DNA of 64,000 nt from Poa pratensis (taxonomy: Eukaryota; Streptophyta; Magnoliopsida; Poales; Poaceae). Position 1 is the stretch's first letter. The number at the start of each line of letters is the position of its first letter. The translations under genes and the position numbers were made by a program. The DNA is taken from the NCBI GenBank assembly GCA_947311845.1, contig CAMZMU010000096.1, positions 12,851,043-12,915,042 of the forward strand, written 5' to 3'. The notes beneath the pieces are model-generated. The model ran no database searches. It was not told the origin of the DNA and saw only the letters and a program-made list of their open reading frames with translations. Positions 1-9,242 of this stretch are shown here, one piece after another.

Positions 1-1
1 G

Positions 2-406
2 AGTCACCTACTGGCCGCCGCGCACGACCCAGGAGGAACTCTACCCCCCGGCGTGTTCGTGGAGAACTCGCTCCGCGTGTGGGCGATATCGAGGTGGAGG
101 CCCACGATCGAGCTCGCCCGGGAGTTCCTCGCTGCCGGCTATCAGCACCTCGAGCGCCCAGCGGGCATGAGGCCAATGTTTTGCCTCCATGAAACCCGTG
201 ACGCCCTCGATTCCGTTGTGATGCTTACGGTCGTCTTCGCCAACCCGCTCGACGCGCAGTACTTGCTCGGGCAAGTCTTCTGGTGCGGCTGTGAGTTCAT
301 CGCTTTCACGATGCACAACATCTTCACCAACTGGGATTTCGCCTTCCCCCGCTGTGAGTTCATCGCTTTCACGATGCACAGGCTCCCCTACAACATCCCG
401 GAGTGA
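2..406 (+). CDS. hypothetical protein, 3' part only (open at window edge)
   Basis: A reading frame is already open at base 2 and runs to TGA at 404-406, giving about 134 residues. The upstream part is GC-rich and codon-like (SHLLAAAHDPGGTLPPG then VFVENSLRVW). An internal ATG-like start would cut this sequence, so I treat it as the C-terminal part of a longer gene. I recognise no domain. The last third contains a duplicated block (CEFIAFTMH twice) caused by a 62-bp DNA duplication, so the C terminus is probably not ancestral. It could be a transposon-carried gene fragment. It is reported because the frame stays open across the GC-rich part, not because a family was identified. Confidence 0.3.
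   Translation, partial: SHLLAAAHDPGGTLPPGVFVENSLRVWAISRWRPTIELAREFLAAGYQHLERPAGMRPMFCLHETRDALDSVVMLTVVFANPLDAQYLLGQVFWCGCEFIAFTMHNIFTNWDFAFPRCEFIAFTMHRLPYNIPE
291..380. repeat. direct duplication, 28-bp identical blocks
   Basis: The block TGTGAGTTCATCGCTTTCAC plus 8 further bases is present at 291-318 and identically at 353-380, a 62-bp spacing. Both copies are read in the same frame (62 is not a multiple of 3, but the frame is re-joined by the sequence between them). Confidence 0.85.
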
Positions 407-407
407 G

Positions 408-472
408 CGAGCAAGCGAGCAAGAAGGGGCGCCCGAGCAAGAAGATGCAAGCGAGCAAGAAGGGGCGCCCGT
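408..472. repeat. degenerate short tandem repeat (GAGCAAG / AAGGGGCGCCCG units)
   Basis: Directly after the stop of the first ORF, units built from GAGCAAGCGAGCAAGAAGG and GGCGCCCG are repeated. Further downstream (480-660) the motif GTCATTTACTTTC recurs four times in AT-rich non-coding DNA. Confidence 0.6.
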
Positions 473-1326
473 TTAAGTTTTATTTACTTTCTGTTTTAGT
501 TTCCCCTGTCGTGTCTTGTTGTGTCGTGTCATTTACTTTCGGTGTCATTTACTTTCCGTTTTAGTTGTAAGGGTTTGAGTTGTCGGCCGTGTTTGAGTTG
601 TAAGGGTGCTACCCGTGCTAATATATGCCGTCATTTACTTTCCGTGTCATTTATTTTCTATGTGCAAAGACGTTTTATAATGTAATATGTTTTAACTATC
701 TTCTCTCCGTTCTAACTTTTCAAGAAAATTCACATTTACTTTGCGTTGTGCACTTTTTGCCACTTGAGTCCCTAATATACCCCCAGGTTTGGTCTCCCTA
801 TGCATTAATTAGTGAGAAAAATGCATGCATTGCGAGCAGTGCCCAGACTTGGGATTTCGCAGGGGCAAATTAGTTCAACTTTTCTCTAATTTACTCCATC
901 GGAGGCTCTCCTTGGTATCTGTTATTTGGCCAGAACGCAAAGTAAAAAAAACGGAGGGAGTACATTGTCATAAGCTAAACGTGTCAAATATCATAAGCTG
1001 AATAAAAAACAAGAGACAGAGGTGAATTCGTTGTCTATTGGCCTTGCTAGGTTTATTGGGTCTAGAGTGTGCACGAATGTTTTTTCTGGACGAACACTTC
1101 TTTCAAACATTTGGCCCGGCTAGGTTTTAATTGGCCTGTCCTTTTCTCCTACTCGTTGTTTATTGCTTTCTTTTACTGAACTGAAAATTGCACACATATA
1201 TGCACATTGTGCCCCATATGAACCGAAACAAACCAAATAAAGGGTGGATTCGTGATGCATTTTTTCCAAGTCTTAGTCATACATAAATTGTCCATTTCAA
1301 GCTAACTGCAACACTAATTACATTGT
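473..1326. other. non-coding, AT-rich; one isolated Stowaway-type terminus
   Basis: No supportable gene. An isolated Stowaway-type end (ACGGAGGGAGTA, 951-962) lies here without a convincing partner end, so it is probably a truncated MITE. Confidence 0.5.
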
Positions 1327-1905
1327 TTAATGACTAATGATCAGCACATAGACAACTCCAAGAGCAATTGCACAAAAATAAAAAATTGCAGCCATTAGAT
1401 TGTCCTGCTTCTTCAGATCGGCAAGTTTCTTTAGCTGTTTGTTCATCTTCTTCAACTCGGCCTTCACATTCGCAAGCCCCTCCGCATTGTGCACCGTAGC
1501 AACCCCCGTAGCTCCCAATTGCTCCACCGCCGACGGCAAATTGGGGCCTAGAGATGTGCCCTCCTTTTCAATCCTCTTGATGTACATATCAAGCCACTCG
1601 AAATGGTCGCATGGCAGCAGATCCTGAAAATAGGAAATATTAACCCTAATTCCCAAATCGAATGAAAACCCAAAATTGACGAAAATAAAAAGAAATTGGG
1701 AGAGGGGAAACTCAGATCTCACCTTCCCCAGCTCTGGTTTGCTCCCGCATGTCACATACTCACGCCCGGCGTTGCCATTCTTGTCGCTCGTTGTCATCCG
1801 CCGCTTCAGGGGCGTCGTCCGTGGGCAATCAGGGCACCTGCCTAGCGGCACTGGACCGAAGCGCGGCCATGGACTCTGGGAGGCGAAAGCGGAGCTCGAT
1901 GGCAT
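1327..1905 (-). CDS. small GRF-type zinc-finger, coiled-coil, membrane-anchored protein carried by a Mutator-like element
   Basis: Two coding exons on the minus strand: exon 1 1905-1723 (61 codons) and exon 2 1623-1327 (98 residues plus TAA), joined by a 99-nt GT-AG intron (1724 side GTGAGATC, acceptor TTTTCAG). The product is 159 aa. Residues 24-53 hold C-P-D-C, then NAGREYVTC, the pattern of the GRF zinc finger (a nucleic-acid-binding fold named for Gly-Arg-Phe). Next come HFEWLDMY and a Lys/Leu-rich coiled coil at about 112-137 (KAELKKMNKQLKKLADLKKQ). The last about 20 residues form one hydrophobic span (AAIFYFCAIALGVVYVLII), predicting a tail-anchored membrane protein. The intron is a multiple of 3 and open, so an unspliced reading gives a falsely long ORF. 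The start chosen (MPSSSAF) aligns with the second copy at 20048. The promoter side is a MULE terminal arm (1906-2279). Function unknown; no in-frame damage seen. Confidence 0.6.
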   Translation of the reverse strand: MPSSSAFASQSPWPRFGPVPLGRCPDCPRTTPLKRRMTTSDKNGNAGREYVTCGSKPELGKVRSEFPLSQFLFIFVNFGFSFDLGIRVNISYFQDLLPCDHFEWLDMYIKRIEKEGTSLGPNLPSAVEQLGATGVATVHNAEGLANVKAELKKMNKQLKKLADLKKQDNLMAAIFYFCAIALGVVYVLIISH

Positions 1906-2279
1906 ACCTCTACCGCCGGCGTTGTTGCGCGCTGTCGCCGGAGAAGAAGGGGGACGAGAGGATGCAACGGTCGGAAAGCTCGCGTGGATGGCTACTCTGA
2001 AGCGGCGGATGACGTCGTTTTGTACCAGCTGATGAGGTCGACAAAAGGTGGGTCCCACCCTCGAAGGTGCTCCTGTGGGTCCTTTGCTGACGTGGATAAG
2101 TGGGGGGTCCCACCAGGCTCACATAAATCCAACCCCTAACCTGTCCTATGCGGTTAAGCACGACAGTCGCACGCGAGCTATTTCAGCCACGAGATGGTGT
2201 CGCACCCGAACTATTTCGCCCAACGACGTCGCTGTCCATCGATTGCCAAGTATAGACGTCGCACAGGAGCTATTCACCC
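1906..2279 (-). mobile_element. Mutator-like terminal arm attached to the GRF gene
   Basis: Read on the minus strand from 2279 inward, this matches the left arm of the complete MULE at 19754 for about 200 bp. It begins GGGTGAATAGCTCCTGTGCG and contains three spaced copies of the motif GTCGCANNNGAGCTATT (at about 2167, 2199 and 2258 on +). GTGGGACCC blocks and the gene start follow. I find no matching opposite end and no TSD next to base 2280 (a weak look-alike, GGGGCAAATTAG, is at 861), so this element is solo or truncated. Confidence 0.6.
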
Positions 2280-2929
2280 GCGGGCGGGAGAAGCTCCAGG
2301 GCGTGAGGCGGCGCGGCCAGGGCTGGACGGGAGGGGTGACGGTGCAGTGGGACGGCGGCGGCAGGGAGGAAGGGAGATGGGCGAGGTGGGCGAGCGGCAC
2401 GGTGGTCCTGGCGGCCGGGTCCGCGGTGGAGAAGACGCGGGCGGGAAACAGCGGCGGCGTCCAGCGTCAAGCCTGAATGCCTGATGTTCCACGCCGATCT
2501 CCGACCGGCAAACGCATACAGAGCCTACGTCGGCGACGACGGCATGGAAGATCTGATGTTCCATCATGTGCGTGGAGAGCGGGGGTACGGCGCCGCCTTG
2601 GAGATCGGCGTGGAATATCTGGCTTGATTTGGTAGGAGGAACATATGGAAGGAAACTGGGGAAGGAAGGTGCGGAATCGGAACGGAAAATTGTGGAGGCG
2701 CGATGGAAACCATATCGACGGGAGAGATCCGGTTCAAAGTTTGGAAGAGATCGAACACGCGGTGGAGAAAGTTCGGAGTCGGAGTCCGCCCGCCGTCTAC
2801 ATATAACAAGGTCCCTGTGTGGTATTGGATTCACCAATCTCAAGCCATGGCGCCTATTCTTTCCACCTCGTACACCAAGTCCCGAGCTCACGTCTTTAAC
2901 GTCAGTAGCAACAACTGTAACTAAAGTCA
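2280..2929. other. GC-rich non-coding stretch, no supported gene
   Basis: Overlapping ORFs on both strands are artefacts of high GC content. None has splice signals or a recognisable motif. It may be part of the transcript-like unit that ends in the MATH remnant. Confidence 0.4.
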
Positions 2930-3413
2930 TGAGTTCATCTTTCGGAGCCACCGATGGAACACCACGGTGGCGTCCTTCCCGTGCGACGACTTCATCAGCT
3001 TCGTCGTCCTAGCCCAACCACTGCCTCCCTTCCAGAAGAAGTATGCACAGACCATCTTCAAGGCGAAGGTCTCCATTGTTCTCAAAAAAAAAAAGGCGAA
3101 GGTCTCCATAGAGATCTTGGATGGGAGATCAGTGAGGCCTGTCTTCCACGACTCCCGTGAGATTGTAGATCTCCATCGGTGGAGTCCACCGTTCTTCGAT
3201 GGCGACCGCTCCCCAATAAAGAAGTTCTCAGGTCTCGTGGAAAAATTTCATGTCCCAAGGAGGGAACTGGAGATGTCGTCGTCCAGGTGCAACAGCTTCA
3301 CGTACAGGTGCACTGTGTCCGAAGGTGACGTCCCGGTTGGAATCTTCTCAAGGTTGAGGTGGTGGTTCTGTGGAATCTTCCCCAAAGACATGCGGCAAGA
3401 GCATACCCGATGA
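2930..3413 (+). pseudogene. MATH-domain remnant (MATH-BTB family)
   Basis: Frame 2967-3413 reads ASFPCDDFISFVVLAQ, then KVSIEILDGRSVRPVFHD, then a block FHVPRRELEMSSS followed by FTYRCTVSEG. This order (strand with a D-D-ISF turn, 'ILD-G' strand, then RELE...FT-RCTV) is that of the grass MATH-BTB substrate-adaptor proteins of Cullin-3 ligases. The sequence is damaged: a 15-bp segment is duplicated across an A-run (3066 and 3093), inserting KVSIVLKKKKA. The upstream strand is in another frame, and no BTB domain follows. I infer a dead fragment; the family call rests on motif order only. Confidence 0.4.
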
Positions 3414-3570
3414 TGGTCATACCCAAGCAATGAAGATTGGTAGTAGATAAATGTAGATTGTGTTTAATGGAGTAGTTTCTACGTGTAAGTCCCACATGTA
3501 TTTCACTTTTGTAGCCCATTTGAGCAACAATATCTCGATTATGTTATTCAAAATTAACGGATTTGCTAAT

Positions 3571-5253
3571 GGAAAAGCCTAGCGATCATCCGGGGGATCC
3601 GTCGCTCGCGTCCTCCGCCTTCTGCTCGTGACACGCGTCCATCGAGGGACCCACCCACTACCGCTCCCTCTGCCTTATCCCTTCCAGTCGCATCTCCCAC
3701 GCGTCGTCTCCTTTTTCCCCCATCGCGGCCATGGAAAAGCTCCACCTCCTGTCCACGCAGAGGCCGTTGCGTGCACCTTGTCGCCGGCGGTGGAACTGCT
3801 CCGCCACCATCTCCTCCTTCCGATGTAGCCCGAGCTCAGCGGCCGCCGGTGCTGCACCACACCACCGTGCCGGGGCCTGGAGCTACACCACGCCGACCTC
3901 GCCGGTTTGCCTCCGTACGGGCCCGCCTAAACCGCCGTTGGGGAGCATCCCGTGGCTATGAATTCAGCCCGCGCCGGCGAGCTGCGAAATCCCTGCCGTG
4001 ACCTCCGCCTCGAGCAGCTCGGTGGTGCAGGTGCTGCCATGGCTGACCCATGGTGCTACCGAAGGTGCGTGGCAGCGCCACCGCGGAAGGCCACCCAGTG
4101 CTTCTATCAGTGGAGGGCCGTGCTTCCATTGGCGGCCGCGCCCGACGGTCCTACCATAGGCGGCCCATGGTGCTACCGTAGGCTTGTGGTGGTGCTACCA
4201 CGGATGGTCGGTGCTGCTGCCATTGGCAGCCGGTGACCGGCGGTGCTACCATAGGCGGCCCACGGTGCTACCGTAGGCGCGTGGCGGTGCTTCCACGGAT
4301 AGCCGGAGCTGCTGCCATTGGAGGCCGGTGACCGGCGGTGCTGCCATTGGAGGGGAACGCAAGGTCGGTTTGAGGTTTTGAGCTGCGTGTGCAGACCAGA
4401 GAGCATTTTCTTCTTCTTTTTTTGCTATATTTTTTGGGTGCAAATTTTTGTATGGTTTCTAGCAAATTTTTCTATCATTTGACGCAAATCCATAGAACAA
4501 TTGTAGTAATTTTGTTTCCTCGGATGATACAATTTTTAAATTTTGATGCAAATTTTCCAAAGGTTTGTAGCAAAAATTTCCTCTCTGGATGCAAATCCTC
4601 TTAAGTTATTGTAGCAATTTTCTTTCTTCACATGTTACAGTCTTCTTCACGAGTGATTCGATTTTTCAGGCGTGGTGCAATTTTTTAAAGTGTTGTAGCA
4701 GAAAAATCCTCTCTGGATGCAAATCCTCTTCAATTATTGTAGCAATTTTCTTTCTTCACAAGCTGCAATCATTGTAGCAATTTTTTTATTTTTTTGATGC
4801 TACTGATGGATGCTATAGGTGCTACAAGAGCAAGCACCGATGCTACCATGGATATGGGGAATGCTAGAAGGATTCCCGGCGGTGCTGCCGGCAATGGTCG
4901 GCGAGGTCTCTCGCCGGAGCTTCGAGCGACGGGGGACGACGACGTCTTCTCCGGCGACGGTTGGGGAGGACGGCATCTTCTCCGACGACGGTTGGGGACG
5001 ATGACGTCTTCTCCGGTGACGGTTGGGAAGGACGGCCTCTACTCCGGCAACGGCGTCGGAGCGACGGGGATGGCCGGATGGGATAGGCGCGGCCACGGCC
5101 ATGGGCGAGGGAATTTTCTGATGGTTTTTTCTAGTGCGGAAACGAAAGCTGCGTGCGATCTGTTTAGCGTTGACCGCGAGTAGCAACACGTGTCGCTCTC
5201 TGGACCCGGGGGATCGGGGGAAATTATACCCCGGGGGACGCCTAGTTCCGCCC
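3571..5253. mobile_element. non-autonomous Mutator-like element, 1683 bp, TSD TTTGCTAAT
   Basis: Both flanks carry the same 9 bp, TTTGCTAAT, at 3562-3570 and 5254-5262. The left end reads GGAAAAGCCTAGCGATCATC; the right end in reverse complement reads GGGCGGAACTAGGCGTCCCC. The two ends are degenerate inverted repeats sharing CTAGNCG, CCGGGGG and a GACACG-GT block. A 9-bp TSD is characteristic of Mutator superfamily elements. The interior has GC-rich repeats of a GGCGGTGCTACC type (4020-4340) and AT-rich repeats with TTGTAGCAATTTTCTTTCTT (4480-4790). No transposase is present. ORFs inside are chance products of the repeats. Confidence 0.75.
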
Positions 5254-5262
5254 TTTGCTAAT

Positions 5263-5640
5263 TCCAGCTGAAGAATTAGTTAAATCTCAGTCAACTCTAT
5301 AGTCGTCAGTGATAAATACGGTATATCATTGTTTATAGAGTTGTATACGTATGTAACTGTAACATCTGATCATCTATATGAAGGAACATGCGGTGGCCTT
5401 TGACCCCAAGGAAACCCTAATTCTAACTTGGTATCAGAGCCTAGAGTCCCTACCGCCGCCGCCTCTCTCTCTCCCTCACTCATCTCGAGTGGCGCCGCCT
5501 CTCTCCTAGCACAGCGATGACAACGTCCGCCCTCCAACTCTCCGCCACCGGGGGGGCTCTTCTCCTTCGCATGACTATCCGCCATCGTCCCTATGATCCC
5601 GGTGCGGCTGGATAGCAACAATGTCATGTTCTGGAGGCGG
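5263..5640 (+). mobile_element. Ty1/copia LTR end, primer-binding site and start of internal region (fragment)
   Basis: TGGTATCAGAGC at 5429-5440 is the initiator-tRNA(Met) primer-binding site used by plant copia elements. It directly follows an LTR-like AT-rich stretch ending in CTAATTCTAAC. A GC-rich leader follows but no gag frame is kept. The MULE at 3571 appears to have landed inside or next to this LTR. Confidence 0.55.
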
Positions 5641-5679
5641 CCACGCGTCGAACGATGGCGGCGAGCTCTGGGGCCTAGG

Positions 5680-6033
5680 GCAACATCGGCACTTTTAGCG
5701 TAACAAGTTCTTTTGTCAGTAGACTTAGTCAGTTAGCTCACGATCACACGTTTCTTGTACACTACGAGCACCACTGCTTGCACGTTCTCTGTGCCACGAC
5801 TATGTAAACGTATATAAGTTGATCAATGCAAGGAGAAGCACCCAAGGTGCATTGCCAATTATGTCTTCATGGTATCAGTTGCTTCGCTCTCGTGGGCCTC
5901 GCGACCCATCTCTTCCGCTGCTCCCGTCGACCAGATCAACATGGCCACTCCTCCTCTCGGCTACGTTCGCGATCTTGCTGGTGCCTTTGACAAGGTTGGC
6001 GCCCCCGTCTCCGCACCTCCGGCGGGCGTCGCA
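5680..6033 (+). mobile_element. second copia 5' fragment: LTR tail, PBS and gag start
   Basis: A second PBS-like site, TGGTATCAG, lies at 5870-5878 after a TATATAAG-type LTR tail. A gag-like start at 5941 (MATPPLGYVRDLAGAFDKVG) is cut at 6033, exactly where a TGTTGG...CCAACA LTR begins. This is an older copia element interrupted by the next one. Confidence 0.45.
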
Positions 6034-6548
6034 TGTTGGCTAATGCGAATCGAGAGAGCAAGGGAGAGAAGTAGCGGGTTGGAGTAGGGAAGGAGTGTGT
6101 GTGTCTGTGGGAACAATGTTTCCTCAATTTTATCTTCTCTATTCTTCCCCTTAAATAGCTAGAAAGCCATTTTTCTAGTATTTACTAGAAAATTTGATCC
6201 TCTCTTTTTAAAAACCTTCACCCAATTTTGAATTGTCAAATCAAGAGCTTTCTCCAATAATAGACCTGGTCCCACATCCCTTGCATTTGATAATTAAGTT
6301 ATTGTCACGCCCGCATGGCTGCTGCGTCCTCTGCGCTATCTTGCACTCGATCCTCTAGGGCAAGCCATGGCTACAAAGTCAACTATCCAGTCACATCTAA
6401 CTGACGTGTTGGGGCTTACACTATGTCATGTCATACCGCCACTATTTATGACGTCATGACACGAGTTCACTATGGATGACATCACTGTAAATGACTTATA
6501 ACACGGCCTATCTCCCTACTTTGTATAGTACACCCCGCGGACCCAACA
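6034..6548 (-). mobile_element. LTR of a minus-strand copia element (515 bp, TGTTGG...CCAACA)
   Basis: The segment begins TGTTGG and ends CCAACA, the short inverted ends of an LTR. The C-terminal copia polyprotein remnant lies next to it on the minus strand (6655-6955), as expected for a 3' LTR. No polypurine tract is evident at the junction and the partner LTR is missing. Confidence 0.4.
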
Positions 6549-6654
6549 GATCGAGTGCCGGCTACAACTACTGTCGAGTCAGAATAGACTCCGAACACTC
6601 TCTGAGTCGGCACACTGGCCTGACTCCTCAGACCGACAACAGTCCGACTCCACA

Positions 6655-6955
6655 AGCCTATTCCAGCGACACCTCCATCATGCTGATCCTTGAGCATAGC
6701 TCCTCCAGGCGGACTTGTCAAAGTGGTTTGGTTAGCATGTCCGCGAGTTGATGTTTGGTGGGCACGAACTCTAACTCGATCTTCTTCGTCTCCACGCAAT
6801 CTCGAATAAAGTGGTACTTCAACTCGATGTGTTTTGAGCGCTTGTGGAAGACGGGATTCTTGACGAGTGCAATTGCCGACTTATTGTCGACCTTAAGCAC
6901 AACCTGCTCAGCTTCCTGATGTGTGATAATGATATCGTTAATGGTACCTCAAGCA
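6655..6955 (-). pseudogene. copia polyprotein C-terminus (RNase H end)
   Basis: The minus-strand frame reads EAEQVVLKVDNKSAIAL, then VKNPVFHKRSKHIELKYHFI and HQLADMLTKPL. This is the conserved last part of the copia pol polyprotein (RNase H, with the D-N-KSAI and KHIE motifs). It is 5' truncated at about 6955; sequence to 7165 does not continue the frame. It belongs with the LTR at 6034-6548. Confidence 0.75.
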
Positions 6956-7169
6956 AAGGTGTGGATGTCGCAAGTAGCAGTTTTCGCTCAGTGAGGAAAC
7001 AAGATTTAATCGAGGACTTTGTAATCAACAACAAGGTGCACGTCAACGATCTCTGGCGCTTAACCGTCAACGAACGTGACCTGCACACACTCAAACAATT
7101 ACTTTGCCCCAACGGCAGTAAGGTTGTCAATCTTCCTGCTCTGCTGAAACAAAGTGGTTAAACGAATAG

Positions 7170-7720
7170 TGTAGAGAATGAAATATGGAAACAGTCTGTG
7201 TGCAGCGAATCCGGAGACGGCGGCTCACATCCTTGCCGCATGCCCATAGGCGCAGGTGGTGTGGCTGCTGGTCGTGACCAGAACAGGAGTGCCGGCGTCC
7301 TACATCCCACCTGCAAACACGACGTCATTGTCAGATTGGATGGAGCGAGTACCACAACCAATGGACAGATCCATGGCCAAGCTATGGTGCTCTATCACGC
7401 CGCTTGTGTTGTGGAACATCTCGAAGGAACGGAACGAGCGCATTTTCAGTAACAAAGCACGCTCGCCCAAGAGTTATTCAGCACCATCCTAGATGAAGGA
7501 AGAACGTGGTTCGACGCTGGGAGACGACGGATTCTAGCCCTGATCGAGAGAACCCTAGAGCCAGACTTGTTTTCTTTTGTTCTTGACAGGCTCAAAAGTC
7601 TTTTCTGTCCTGTTTTTCAGTTTCCTTTCTTTTGTTTTTTCTTTTGTTTTTGTACCCTGGGACAGTCTCCTGTCCTTTGTACTCGTTCTCTACTAATCGC
7701 AAAGAAAGCAGCAAGCTGCA
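7170..7720 (+). pseudogene. LINE reverse-transcriptase C-terminus (zf-RVT)
   Basis: The + frame reads ETAAHILAACPYAQVVW, then LWCSITPLVLWNISKERNER and IF. This is the C-terminal zinc-binding domain found after the reverse transcriptase of plant L1-type LINEs (H-IL-ACPYA-VW, then W-I-KERN-RIF). It is a 5'-truncated copy with frameshifts. A pyrimidine-rich 3' region follows to about 7720. Confidence 0.7.
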
Positions 7721-7760
7721 TTCATCAAAAGAATATGCAGCTTAACACAACCAACCATTT

Positions 7761-9238
7761 GTATTAGCACAATCTGTTGTTGCAAAACTGCTCCCCCCCC
7801 CTTGTATTAGCACAATCTGTTGTTGCAAAACTGCTCTCCCCCCCCCCCCCTTGCCGCACCCAGGCGGCACCGGGGGCCCCCTCTCGCGCCGCCTCCAGCC
7901 CCCCACCTCCACGCCCTTCCCGCCGCTGCTGCCGCCGGCCTCTGCGCCGCGGTGGCGGCGGCCTCCCCGCCGCAACACAACTGGTGTCGGGGGTGTCTCT
8001 CCTCGTCTTAGCGCCGGTGGGCTTCGAACCTGGCTGGGACGGCGACGGCGTCTCGCCGGTGCAGGATCCGGAGCACTAGGCTGCGGGGCGGCGGATCCGA
8101 GCTCTTGTGGCCGGATCTGACGGGGGCGGGCCTGGGCTTGGCCGTGAGGGCGGTAGGCGGGCCTGATGGCGTCGAGCGGCGCGCGGCGTGCGCTGGGCCG
8201 TGGCTCTGCGGCGGCGACGCGAGGCGCGTCCAGGGGACGCTGCCAGGGCGCGCGGAGCGCGGCGGGATGGCGCGCAGGCTGCCGGCGGTGCCAGGAGGAT
8301 TTGGGCCCGTGCGGGCCCCATCTGGGCCGCGCGGGCCGGCGCTGGGCGCGGGTGCTGCGGTGGTGGAGGACGTGTTGTGCCCCTTGCTGCAGGCTGGGGC
8401 GACATCAGGGAGGAGGAACCCGGGGCGGCGGCCCCGAATCTGAGGCTGCGGCTTGACCGTGGTCGGCATGCCGCCTGCCAGGTCCTGAGATGACGCGGTG
8501 GTTGCGGCACGCGGAGATGGTGGTCTGGCCGATCCCGACGGGCTGTCTACGGGGTCGCGACACATCGCCGGGCGAAAGGCTTGCCCGGGCAGACGGCCGA
8601 CGACGGTGACGCCCTCGGGCGTCGCGTCCTTCTTGAAGGCGTCGTCGAGGTGGCGTTGTCGCTTCTCCACGCCGGGTTCTCCGGGGAAACTCTAGATCCC
8701 ACGCGGGATCGGGCGAGGGCGGCGCAGAAGCGCCGCTTGCCTCTTGGGGCCTCGCATCGGATGTTCCACCGGCCAGCGGGGACATGTGGAGAGATGGTGG
8801 TTGGTGGCGGCGAGTTTCTTCTTCGGCTAGGGGGTGCGTGGCCCTAGGGCCGGCGTGGATGCCGGAGCGGCGGCTCCAGATGTTTCGCCTCCGCTGTGAA
8901 GCGTCGAGGTCACCTCCGCCGTGTTGCGTCGAGGTCGTGTGGTGTCGACTTGTGTCGCTTGGGCGTCTTGGTCGTCGACCCGTGTGGAGTGCGGCTTTTG
9001 AGCCGGCGTGGATGTCGGAGCGGCGGCTCCGGATTCTCCCCTCCGTCGTGGCGTTGAGGGGTTTTGGTGTCGGCCATGGTGCTTGGGCAACTTGGCCGTC
9101 GACCCGTGTGGGGGCGTGGCCTCGGGGCTGGTGTGGATCGAGTTGTACTTTTTTCGTTTTTAGGCCTCGTACTACTTGTTTGCTTCTACTTTATCAATAT
9201 AAAACGCAAAGCTTTTGTCTCGTTTCAAAAAAAAAACA
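7761..9238 (+). mobile_element. GC-rich retroposon with poly(A), probably LINE-derived
   Basis: The 3' end reads TTTATCAATATAAAACGCAA and finishes in an A-run at 9228-9237, the form of plant LINE 3' ends. The 5' end is marked by a 44-bp tandem duplication (GTATTAGCACAATCTGTTG and on, 7761 and 7803) separated by C-runs of 9 and 12. The body is very GC-rich, with overlapping ORFs in many frames and no recognisable domain. It interrupts or abuts the split gene whose second exon starts at 9243. I could not identify a TSD. Confidence 0.45.
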
Positions 9239-9242
9239 GTAA

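Noticed and set aside
1327..2058. A single 243-residue minus-strand ORF
   Set aside because: It is the GRF gene read through its 99-nt intron and extended into the MULE arm; the two-exon model matches the second copy better.
861..2289. Possible left end (GGGGCAAATTAG at 861) pairing with the MULE arm ending at 2279
   Set aside because: Only partial similarity to the arm start and no matching flanking duplication (GATTTCGCAG vs GCGGGCGGGA).
2274..2951. 225-residue minus-strand ORF
   Set aside because: Lies in GC-rich DNA with overlapping ORFs in other frames and overlaps the MULE end; no motif.
6844..7161. 105-residue + strand ORF
   Set aside because: Its first part is the antisense of the copia RNase H remnant; the rest has no recognisable feature.
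8008..8785. Several long ORFs on both strands (up to 220 residues)
   Set aside because: Very high GC content keeps all frames open; the region is a retroposon body without domain motifs.
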